This document shows, piece after piece, positions 1 through 7,035 of a stretch of DNA of 13,528 bases. Under the pieces are notes generated by a model, which saw nothing but the letters and a program-made list of their open reading frames with translations, was not told where the DNA came from and ran no database searches. The DNA lies in contig PWFM01000067.1 of assembly GCA_003553895.1 (NCBI GenBank), positions 1-13,528 of the forward strand. The letters are read 5' to 3'. How positions within the stretch are numbered: the stretch's first letter is position 1; the number at the start of each line of letters is the position of its first letter. This stretch comes from Syntrophomonadaceae bacterium. GTDB lineage: Bacteria > Bacillota > Dethiobacteria > DTU022. Both the position numbers and the translations under genes were made by a program.

Positions 1-467
1 GACCCATCCAGAGGCGGAATAGGCAGCAGGTTAAACAGGGCCAGGTAAATATTGATCATGATTAACTGCTGGAAAAATTGCAGGGCCAGGGCGGCAAATT
101 CCGATCCGCCTGTAGCGAACACTCCCGAAACCAGCAGGATCCTGAAAAGCAAAAGACTGAAAAAGCCGAAAATCAGGTTGCTCATCGGGCCGGCAAAAGA
201 GACCCAGCGCAGCCCCTGGCGGTACTGGTTAAAATTTAGCGGGTTAATCGGCACCGGCTTGGCCCAACCAAATCCAACCAGCAAGATCATCAACGAGCCG
301 ATAGGGTCGAGGTGATTTATGGGGTTAAGGTTCATCCTGCCCTGCCTTTGCGCGGTGGCATCTCCGTAATGAAAGGCCATCCGGGCATGGGCGAATTCAT
401 GAACCGTGATCACAATTAATAATATCGGTATCCTTAAAGCAATGGTAACCGGATCTAAACCGATCAA
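1..467 (-). CDS. M50 family site-2-type zinc metalloprotease, C-terminus beyond window
   Basis: This is an intramembrane zinc protease of the compact YwhC-like M50 group; the cellular substrate is not known from sequence. The first 155 codons are visible. The zinc motif HEFAH is at residues 23-27 inside the first hydrophobic segment. A second hydrophobic block follows (SFAGPMSNLIFGFF, about 95-110). The third-ligand motif NLLPIPPLDG ends at residue 155, with D154 as the expected zinc ligand. The start is a TTG at 467, chosen because AAAGGAGG (476-483) lies 8 nt upstream and no better start exists in frame. That binding site sits inside the 3' end of the preceding gene, whose stop is 3 bp away, so the two are probably translationally coupled. 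The left window edge cuts the gene just after the LDG motif. Family assignment is firm; the specific role is unknown. Confidence 0.9.
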   Translation of the reverse strand, partial: MIGLDPVTIALRIPILLIVITVHEFAHARMAFHYGDATAQRQGRMNLNPINHLDPIGSLMILLVGFGWAKPVPINPLNFNQYRQGLRWVSFAGPMSNLIFGFFSLLLFRILLVSGVFATGGSEFAALALQFFQQLIMINIYLALFNLLPIPPLDG

Positions 468-470
468 TTC

Positions 471-3161
471 TTACTCCTCCTTTATTTTTTCAGCCTCCAG
501 GTAGTTTATAACGTAATCGAGCTCTTCCTGCGGGGTCTTGACTTCTCCGTCTAAAACCGCCTGCTTGAGGCTGTCAATAATTTGTTGATAACGGGCCCCG
601 GGTTCCAGGCCCATTCTTTTTAAATCGCTGCCTTTCATCCGGGGGTGAATATATTTAAAGGCTTCCATGTAAACCTTCAGGTGACCCTGAACTACTTTAT
701 CTTCAGCCATGGCATAGGCCAGCAAAATCGCTTCCACGGGGAGCGGCTCCAGGCAGCTGACCACGGCGCTCGGGTTCAGGGACTCCTCTTTTAATTCTTC
801 CAGCACGCCGGGAACCAGCCGGCAGGCAGTCAGGACAATCGCAGCCCGCTCCTTTGATAATTGCAACTTCCTTATTATAGCAGACCTATCGACAGATTCC
901 AAACCGATTAGCAGGCCGCTGAGATAGGCCAGTTCGCTATCCGGCTTTTCCTTCCAGCCCCTGTCCCGGGCCCACTGCAGGATTTCTTCCACCCGGGCTA
1001 AGAGACGCCATTTTTTTTGATCAGGCCGGGCCCGCGGGTACAGGCAGGGCAGCACCTTCAACTGGTCCAATCTTTTTAATATCTCAAGCGGCGAAGGCTC
1101 TTTATAGATTAATTTCAGTTCCTGGTTCAACCGCTGGCGGCTGACTTTATCAAGCACTTTACGTTCCACAGCCTTTTTAATCAGGCCCAGGGTTTCCGGT
1201 TCTATGGAAAAATCATAGCGTTTTTCAAAACGGACTGCCCGGAGGATGCGTAAAGGATCATCGACAAAGCTCAGGTTATAGAGAACCCTGATACTTTTAT
1301 TTTTTATATCTCGGCGACCGTTGTAGTAATCGTAAAGGCGGCCATAATCATCAGCCCCGACTGAGCAGGCCATGGTATTGATGGTAAAATCGCGCCGGAA
1401 CAGGTCGTTTTTTAAGCTGGAACTTTCAACCTGCGGCGGGGCGGCCGGGAAAGGATAATATTCTTTGCGGGCGGTTACCAAATCCAGTCTCAGTCCGTTG
1501 TCGAGGTTAAGGGAAGCTGTGCCAAACTGGTCAAAATACCTGACCTTGCCGCCGATCATTTTTTGCAGGCTGAAAGCAAAGGGGATGGCATCACCGATGA
1601 CTACAAAATCGAAATCTTTCTCCGGAGGTTGGTCGAGGAGCAGGTCCCTGATTGTCCCGCCGACCAGGTAAATTTGGGTTTTATCCCGGTAAGCAAGCTG
1701 CCGGATTTGCAGAAGCAATTTTTTGACCCGCCCCGGCAATTTCCGGTTTAAGAGCCTGCTCAGGTTGGCTTCCCCATTATCAGTGAAAGCGGCGGTCAGT
1801 TCCGGATCCTCATCTGCTGCTTCCCGGGCGGGCGCTCCGGCCTGGTGCTCATGCCGGTTTTTGAGCGATCTGCCTTTCTGATCCAGGTAATTTAAGTGGC
1901 GCAGGATATCAGATCGGGTAATAATACCTTCCAGTTTTCCCTCACGGTTGACTATAGGCACGCGGCCAATGTTGTGTTCAACCATGATCCGCCGCAGCTC
2001 AGTTAAAGAGTCCTCGGGCGAAGCCGTAACCAGGGTCCTGGTCATAAATCCTTTTACCGGGGCATGCCCGAGGTCGCTGCGCAGGCCTTTTTGCAGGTCC
2101 CGGCGCGAGATCATACCGGCAAGCTTTCCTTCTTCCAGGACCGGACAGCCCTTGATTCCTTTCTCAGCCATAAAAGTTTCCGCTTCATCAAGGCTGGTTT
2201 CGCTGCTGATGGTATAAACAGGCTTGGAAGCGGCTTCCCCGGCGCTGATTACCGGGGGCAGGTAATTCCGCAAAAATTCGATAATGATTTTCTTGAGCTC
2301 TTCCGCTTTAATTCCTTTAAAGTGGGCGGTTACCGCTGCCGGATAGCCCCGGACATCAAAAGGAGCCAGGAGTTCCAGCAAATCAAGGTCGTTTTCGCGG
2401 GTCCGGGCGGCAAAGTATAAGTTTCCGGTCATCTGGACAATCATTATGCTTAGCGCGGTATCTTCGATATCATCCAGGAGCTGCAGCATTATTGAAGCGC
2501 CGGTCACATATTCGCTCAGCTTGCTGGTGCTGATCATAACCCGGCGCTGGTTGAGTTCATAGAGTTCGCTGTTTTGGATTAATTTTTCAAGGAGTGTTTT
2601 CTGAGAATCAGTCAACGGGGTCCGCAGGTATTCCTGGAGCAGGGAAGTGTTAAGGCCTTTTTCCCAGAGATAAGCCAGGGCCCGGGCATCCCGGCTGGTG
2701 GTAATTTCAAAGGTCAGGCATCCCGTATCCTCGTAAATGCCCAGGGCCAGCAGGGTCGCTTCAAATTCGGTTAACTCGATATTGTTGCTGATCAATTCCT
2801 CCAGCAGAATGGTGGTAGTAGCGCCGACCGCTTCGATCCGGGCATAATCCGCGCCCAGGTCTTCCTCTCCCGGGTGATGATCAAAAACCCGAACCTGTCC
2901 CGCTCTTTCAAGAAGGTCACCCCATTTTCCAAGCCGCTCTTTGCGGTTGGTGTCTACAACGTAAAGGGTATCAATTTTGTCCGCTATATCTTTAGGGTCG
3001 CCCAGGGGCAGCAGATCCCGGTACAGGTTTACAAAAGGCCGGACATTGGCCTGCAGGGTTTCAGGTAAAATTACTGTAGCTTCTGGAAATAGCCTGGATG
3101 CGGCAACCACCGCAGCCAGGGCATCAAAATCTCCATTTTTATGGGTAATTATTAAATTCAC
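471..3161 (-). CDS. DHH phosphoesterase / CBS pair / tRNA nucleotidyltransferase fusion (896 aa)
   Basis: This is a three-part protein. Residues 1-300 form a DHH phosphoesterase related to NrnA/RecJ-like nucleases, with metal residues H7, D11, D13, D70, the DHH triad 94-96 and D145. Residues about 315-425 form two CBS domains, which usually bind adenosine nucleotides. Residues about 475-896 form a class II poly(A) polymerase/tRNA nucleotidyltransferase: GGTIRD at 501-506, the catalytic DFD at 516-518, RRDFTINTMA at 589-598 and DDPLRILRAVRFEKRYDF from 634. This part should add A or CCA to tRNA 3' ends; I cannot tell which from motifs alone. The same architecture is known in other anaerobic Firmicutes and deep-branching bacteria. 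The DHHA1 signature, usually GGGHP-like, reads RGYP at 271-274 and lacks the histidine. The start is GTG, with GGGAG about 7 nt upstream; an ATG just before it is out of frame. It follows xerD after 105 bp. Confidence 0.92.
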   Translation of the reverse strand: MNLIITHKNGDFDALAAVVAASRLFPEATVILPETLQANVRPFVNLYRDLLPLGDPKDIADKIDTLYVVDTNRKERLGKWGDLLERAGQVRVFDHHPGEEDLGADYARIEAVGATTTILLEELISNNIELTEFEATLLALGIYEDTGCLTFEITTSRDARALAYLWEKGLNTSLLQEYLRTPLTDSQKTLLEKLIQNSELYELNQRRVMISTSKLSEYVTGASIMLQLLDDIEDTALSIMIVQMTGNLYFAARTRENDLDLLELLAPFDVRGYPAAVTAHFKGIKAEELKKIIIEFLRNYLPPVISAGEAASKPVYTISSETSLDEAETFMAEKGIKGCPVLEEGKLAGMISRRDLQKGLRSDLGHAPVKGFMTRTLVTASPEDSLTELRRIMVEHNIGRVPIVNREGKLEGIITRSDILRHLNYLDQKGRSLKNRHEHQAGAPAREAADEDPELTAAFTDNGEANLSRLLNRKLPGRVKKLLLQIRQLAYRDKTQIYLVGGTIRDLLLDQPPEKDFDFVVIGDAIPFAFSLQKMIGGKVRYFDQFGTASLNLDNGLRLDLVTARKEYYPFPAAPPQVESSSLKNDLFRRDFTINTMACSVGADDYGRLYDYYNGRRDIKNKSIRVLYNLSFVDDPLRILRAVRFEKRYDFSIEPETLGLIKKAVERKVLDKVSRQRLNQELKLIYKEPSPLEILKRLDQLKVLPCLYPRARPDQKKWRLLARVEEILQWARDRGWKEKPDSELAYLSGLLIGLESVDRSAIIRKLQLSKERAAIVLTACRLVPGVLEELKEESLNPSAVVSCLEPLPVEAILLAYAMAEDKVVQGHLKVYMEAFKYIHPRMKGSDLKRMGLEPGARYQQIIDSLKQAVLDGEVKTPQEELDYVINYLEAEKIKEE

Positions 3162-3180
3162 GTCATTACTCCCGCATCCG

Positions 3181-3256
3181 TTTACAGCAGAGCACGTTAA
3201 ATAACCCTGCCAAACTTATTGTTGCAGAGATAAGCATTTTATGCAACTGCTGTTAA
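3181..3256. repeat. Nested inverted repeats in the xerD to DHH-fusion gap
   Basis: On the minus strand the gap contains an outer pair, TTAACAGCAG and CTGCTGTAAA (9 of 10 complementary; plus-strand 3247-3256 and 3181-3190). Inside it is an inner perfect 6-bp pair, GTTGCA/TGCAAC (3242-3247 and 3221-3226). No T-tract follows, so this is not an intrinsic terminator. It could be a leader hairpin or operator, or chance in an AT-rich gap. Confidence 0.25.
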
Positions 3257-3266
3257 GGCCGGGGCA

Positions 3267-4154
3267 TCAGGCCCGGGGGTGGGATTTATCATAGACTTCC
3301 CTGATCTTTTTCCTGGTGATCTGCGTATAGACCTGGGTAGTGGCAATATCGGAATGCCCGAGCATCTCCTGGACGGAGCGAAGATCCGCGCCATTTTCGA
3401 GCAGGTGGGTAGCAAACGAATGGCGAATGGTATGCGGGGTAATATCACCATCAATATTAGAGGTCATGGCATACTTTTTTAATATTTTCCAAAACCCCTG
3501 CCTGGTCATACGGTTGCCGTGCTGATTGACGAACAGGGCAGTTTCGTGGTTATTCCGGCACAGATGGGACCTGGCTTTAGCCATGTATTCACTGACGGTG
3601 TTTATCGCTACCGAACCGATAGGGACGATCCTTTCCTTCTGCCCCTTTCCCCTGCAGCGCAGATAGCCTACCCGGGGGTCAAAATCGCTTAAATTTAGAT
3701 CGATCAGCTCAGAAACCCTGATCCCGGAAGCATAGAGCAGCTCCAGCATCGCCTTATCCCGCACCCCTTTATAATCTCTCGACTTCGGTTGGCCCAGCAG
3801 CCGTTCTACTTCAGAAGTAGTGAGAACCCGGGGCAGTTTCTTTTCGATTCTCGGCGATTCCAGTTCGAGGGCGGGGTTGTTCTCGATAAAACCTTCTTCC
3901 ATCAAAAAATTAAAGAAAGACCTTATGGAAGCTATAGTTCGCGAAAGCGTTGAGGTGGCGCATTTATTGCTTTTCAATTCGCCCAGGAAACAATTTATAT
4001 CTTCGCTGTCAACCAGCTCCGGCCTCACTATCTCTCGTTTATTTAAAAAGGCTATTAATTTATTTAGATCGCGACGGTATGATTCCAGGGTGTTTTTTGA
4101 AAGGCCCTTTTCAACGGCCAGGTAATCAGTATATTCCTGTAATTGTTTTTGCAT
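3267..4154 (-). CDS. xerD: Tyrosine recombinase of the XerC/XerD group
   Basis: This is a site-specific tyrosine recombinase that most likely resolves chromosome dimers at dif with a partner Xer protein. It has 295 residues, the usual Xer length. The N-terminal SAM-like core-binding domain spans about 1-100. The catalytic domain carries R146 in YASGIRVSEL, K170 in GKGQKERIVPIG, H241 and R244 in HTIRHSFATH, H267 in MLGHSDI and the nucleophile Y276 in QVYTQI, so the catalytic set is complete. The ATG start has only a weak GAGG about 11 nt upstream. There is no sign of a prophage or integron around it, and its position between nudF and a tRNA-processing gene fits a housekeeping recombinase. XerC rather than XerD is possible; the two cannot be separated with certainty here. 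Confidence 0.9.
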   Translation of the reverse strand: MQKQLQEYTDYLAVEKGLSKNTLESYRRDLNKLIAFLNKREIVRPELVDSEDINCFLGELKSNKCATSTLSRTIASIRSFFNFLMEEGFIENNPALELESPRIEKKLPRVLTTSEVERLLGQPKSRDYKGVRDKAMLELLYASGIRVSELIDLNLSDFDPRVGYLRCRGKGQKERIVPIGSVAINTVSEYMAKARSHLCRNNHETALFVNQHGNRMTRQGFWKILKKYAMTSNIDGDITPHTIRHSFATHLLENGADLRSVQEMLGHSDIATTQVYTQITRKKIREVYDKSHPRA

Positions 4155-4205
4155 TCAACCATAAACCTCACTACGATAGATGTTTTATACTTCAACGAGA
4201 AAGCC

Positions 4206-4235
4206 AAAATACCTGCTGCCAAAAATAATTTGCAA
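4206..4235 (-). promoter_or_regulatory. Weak candidate sigma-A promoter upstream of xerD
   Basis: In the AT-rich 93-bp gap before xerD the minus strand reads TTGCAA (4230-4235), an 18-bp spacer, then TATTTT (4206-4211). This is a partial match to -35 and -10 boxes. It is offered only because this gap is one of the few longer and AT-richer breaks in the operon. Confidence 0.2.
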
Positions 4236-4247
4236 AAATATTATCAT

Positions 4248-4811
4248 TTATCCGTAAGTATATTTTTTAAGCAGCATGGCGTATTGCAGGGCGACTATAG
4301 TTTTTCCGTCCCTGATCCGGCCGTCTGCTATCATTTCCCCGGCGCGGCTGAGCGGCACCGCTTCTTCCCTGATGTTTTCTTCCGGATCAGCTGTCGATGC
4401 TGTTCCTTTCGACAAATTTTCGGCCAGGAACAGGTAAATTTTCTCATCACAGAAGCCGGGCGAAGTATAGAAGCAGTTAATTTCCTGCCATGCGGCGGCT
4501 TTTAAACCGGTTTCTTCTATCAGTTCGCGGCGGGCGCAGGCAAGGGGCTCTTCGCCCGGCTCCAGTTTGCCGGCAGGAATCTCCAGCAGCACCTCTCCGG
4601 CCGGCTGCCGGTGCTGGCGGACCAGCACGGCCTCATCGCTCTCATTGACAGCCAGCACAGCCACCGCTCCAGGGTGCTCTACCACTTCGCGAAAAGCATC
4701 TTTGCCCCGGGCATCTTTGACCCGGTCCTGGCGGACATTGATAATTTTTCCCCGGTAGAGGTAACTGGTTGAGATTGTTTTTTCTTTCAATTCTTCGTAA
4801 ATAATAAACAC
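4248..4811 (-). CDS. nudF: Nudix hydrolase, probable ADP-ribose pyrophosphatase
   Basis: It probably hydrolyses ADP-ribose to AMP and ribose 5-phosphate, clearing ADP-ribose from NAD turnover. The full Nudix box is present: G81, E87, R95-E96, E99-E100, G102. The N-terminal pattern (EKTISTSYLYRGKIINVRQD, then REVVEHPGAVAVLAV at 41-55) and the PGF segment at 118-120 are typical of the bacterial ADP-ribose pyrophosphatase subgroup. It has 187 residues, a normal length. The 5' end is uncertain: the only evident Shine-Dalgarno (GAGGTG) overlaps the GTG at 4811, so initiation may be a few codons downstream, at an ATT or at the TTG encoding residue 8. It lies 36 bp after the sigma-54 regulator and 93 bp before xerD, without a visible terminator on either side. 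Confidence 0.88.
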   Translation of the reverse strand: MFIIYEELKEKTISTSYLYRGKIINVRQDRVKDARGKDAFREVVEHPGAVAVLAVNESDEAVLVRQHRQPAGEVLLEIPAGKLEPGEEPLACARRELIEETGLKAAAWQEINCFYTSPGFCDEKIYLFLAENLSKGTASTADPEENIREEAVPLSRAGEMIADGRIRDGKTIVALQYAMLLKKYTYG

Positions 4812-4847
4812 CTCACTTGATCAGTTGTCCGGAAGCAATATAAAGTA

Positions 4848-7013
4848 TTAAATACCGAAACGGTTCATTTTTTCATAAAGCCAGGAGCGGCTAATGCCCA
4901 GGAAACGGGCCGCCTTGCTCTTGTTGCCCCCGGCTTCCCGCAGAGCCCTGATGATGGTTTCACGTTCAGACTCCTCCCTCTGCCAGCGGTAAGCGGGGAC
5001 GGCTTTATCGTCCTTATGCAGGCCGCCCCTGTTTTGGGGGCCGGCCTCTCTTTTTTCCTGCGGGCCTTGGCTTCCATTTTCCTCCAGGGGCCGGTAGCCC
5101 GGCACTTGTTTGCGCAAATGGGGAGGCAAATGAGAGACGCGGATTACATTTTCGTTGGCAAAATTTAATGCCCTTTCGACAACGTTTTCCAGCTCCCTGA
5201 TGTTTCCGGGCCACGGGTAGGCCCGGAAGGCGGCCAGCGCTTCCGGGTCGATATCGCTGACCTGCATACCGAAGATGTCGTTGTATTTGCGCAGGAAGGC
5301 GTTAACCAGGGGCAGTATGTCTTCGGGCCTGTCCCTTAAAGGCGGGATATGTACTGGAATGACGTTGAGGCGGTAATACAAATCTTCGCGGAATTGGCCT
5401 TCCTTCACTTTTTGTCCCAGATCCTGGTTGGTGACGGCGATAAAACGAATATCCACCTTGATGGTCGATGTCCCCCCGACGCGTTCAAAGGTCTGATCCT
5501 GAAGAACGCGCAGAAGTTTACCCTGGATAGAAAGGGGCATGTCCCCTATTTCGTCTAAAAAGAGGGTCCCTCCGTCTGCCATATCGAGCCGGCCCTGTTT
5601 GCCGCCGGGCTGGGCGCCGGTAAAAGCGCCCTGGACGTAACCGAAAAACTCGGATTCAAGCAGATTTTCCGGTATAGCAGCGCAATTGACCTTGACAAAA
5701 GGAGCATTGCAGCGGGGACCGGCCTGATGAATGGCCTGGGCCATCAGCTCTTTGCCGACTCCGCTTTCGCCGCTGATCAATACGGTGGAGTGCCCTAAGG
5801 CGGCCTGCCGCGCTTCCTGGATCAGCTCCCGCATGCCGGGGTTAAGGGTAATAATATCTTCAAACTGGTAAGGACGATCCCTGAACCGGGCCTTCTTGAG
5901 CTCTTGCTGAAAATGGGTCAGCCTGTTATCCATGGCCTCGAGCCTTCCGGCCAGATCGCGCAGTTCATCAACCCGCCTGAAGCTAATTTTTCCCACTCCG
6001 CCCATCACCCGGCCCTCCCTGATAATGGGCAGGTTGGAAACCACATATGGTTTGCCTTCAATAAACTGGATATCGTTCAACTCCGGAACCCCGGTTTTTG
6101 CAACAACCTGAAGGCGGCTGTTTTCCAGGATCTGATCGACGGGCCTTCTAATAACGGCCTCTTCCTTCTGGCGGACAAAATCTAAAAATACCCTGTTGAC
6201 CAGCTCAATCCGGCCTTTTTCGTCAACAACAACCAGGGCGTCATATCCAATATCGAGGACTGCTCTTAAAGTCTGATTTAACTTTTTAACCGTCTCCATC
6301 TCCTCGGCTATGGAATCCAGGTCGGTTATATCCTGGAAAATGGCTAAAGCGCCGGCCACCCTGCCGTTATCAACAAGAGGCGTTTTGTTAACCACGGTTA
6401 CAAGTTGCGCGGTGGCATAATTAACCCCGATCTCCACTCTACCTTCGGCAAGGACCGGCCCCATATCAAAGCCAGGCAGAACTTCTTCCAGGGGCCTGTT
6501 CTCAACAGCGCGGTTTTCAATATCAAACAGCTGCTCGGCGGCGCGGTTGACGAAATTAACCCGGCCGGCCTGATCAACGGAAACCAGGGCATTGTGCATA
6601 GCCTGGTACATTGCTTTTAACCTGGTATTAAGCATTCGTTCTTCTTTAAACAGGGAAGTGATCAACTCAACCTTTGTAAAAAGACCCACCACTACCTGGT
6701 TACAATCTACCACCACACCGGTCCCCACTGGTATACGGTGCACGGCGTCGATTACCTGGTCGTAGCTTAGATCTTTATTAATTTTAACCACGTTGCGGTT
6801 ATAATAAGGTTCTACGGGCCGGGCCAGGTTAGTCTCCTGAAGCAGGGCATCATAAAGGTTGGTCTTGGTAAATATTCCGGCCGCTGTCCCGTCTTCGTTC
6901 AAGACAGGCAGGCCGTCGCGCCTGCTGTTTCGAAAACGCTGAACGGCCGTCTTTAAGCTTTCCCCGGGCTTAAGGGTGGCAAAACTGGTGGTCATCATAT
7001 CTTCCAACCGCAT
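4848..7013 (-). CDS. Sigma-54-dependent transcriptional activator with CBS and PAS sensor domains
   Basis: This is an enhancer-binding protein that uses ATP to open sigma-54 promoters. In order (721 aa): two CBS domains (about 4-121), PAS domain 1 (about 131-234), PAS domain 2 (about 249-349), and the AAA+ domain (about 383-614) with Walker A GESGVGKE at 415-422, the sigma-54-contacting GAFTGA at 462-467 and Walker B TLFLDE ending at 488. A C-terminal Fis-type helix-turn-helix is at about 684-721 (GGNKSKAARFLGISRSWLYEKM). I start at the ATG at 7013, 7 nt after GGAGG (7021-7025); the ATG at 7016 is the alternative. The longer reading to 7166 overlaps recN out of frame and its first 50 residues fit no domain. 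The CBS pair suggests adenylate sensing and the PAS domains a small-molecule or redox cue. The target genes are unknown; I found no convincing -24/-12 promoter nearby. Confidence 0.93.
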   Translation of the reverse strand: MRLEDMMTTSFATLKPGESLKTAVQRFRNSRRDGLPVLNEDGTAAGIFTKTNLYDALLQETNLARPVEPYYNRNVVKINKDLSYDQVIDAVHRIPVGTGVVVDCNQVVVGLFTKVELITSLFKEERMLNTRLKAMYQAMHNALVSVDQAGRVNFVNRAAEQLFDIENRAVENRPLEEVLPGFDMGPVLAEGRVEIGVNYATAQLVTVVNKTPLVDNGRVAGALAIFQDITDLDSIAEEMETVKKLNQTLRAVLDIGYDALVVVDEKGRIELVNRVFLDFVRQKEEAVIRRPVDQILENSRLQVVAKTGVPELNDIQFIEGKPYVVSNLPIIREGRVMGGVGKISFRRVDELRDLAGRLEAMDNRLTHFQQELKKARFRDRPYQFEDIITLNPGMRELIQEARQAALGHSTVLISGESGVGKELMAQAIHQAGPRCNAPFVKVNCAAIPENLLESEFFGYVQGAFTGAQPGGKQGRLDMADGGTLFLDEIGDMPLSIQGKLLRVLQDQTFERVGGTSTIKVDIRFIAVTNQDLGQKVKEGQFREDLYYRLNVIPVHIPPLRDRPEDILPLVNAFLRKYNDIFGMQVSDIDPEALAAFRAYPWPGNIRELENVVERALNFANENVIRVSHLPPHLRKQVPGYRPLEENGSQGPQEKREAGPQNRGGLHKDDKAVPAYRWQREESERETIIRALREAGGNKSKAARFLGISRSWLYEKMNRFGI

Positions 7014-7020
7014 CATGTAC

Positions 7021-7025
7021 CCTCC
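7021..7025 (-). promoter_or_regulatory. Ribosome binding site that fixes the start of the sigma-54 regulator
   Basis: GGAGG on the minus strand, inside GGGAGGG, lies between the recN stop (7036) and the ATG pair at 7016/7013. The spacing to the second ATG is 7 nt. It argues against the longer start at 7166 inside recN. Confidence 0.75.
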
Positions 7026-7035
7026 CGGAACTGGA

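Noticed and set aside
52..315. Plus-strand open frame of 87 codons at the left end
   Set aside because: It is antisense to the M50 protease, whose HEFAH and LDG motifs and strong ribosome binding site are clear on the minus strand.
3198..3216. Possible -24/-12 sigma-54 promoter (TTTGGCAGGGTTATTTAA on the minus strand)
   Set aside because: The -24 half is fair but the -12 half lacks the GC dinucleotide, so it does not meet the consensus.
3267..4154. xerD as an integrase marking a mobile element
   Set aside because: There is no excisionase, phage gene, tRNA-end attachment site or flanking repeat; the protein has standard chromosomal Xer length and motifs.
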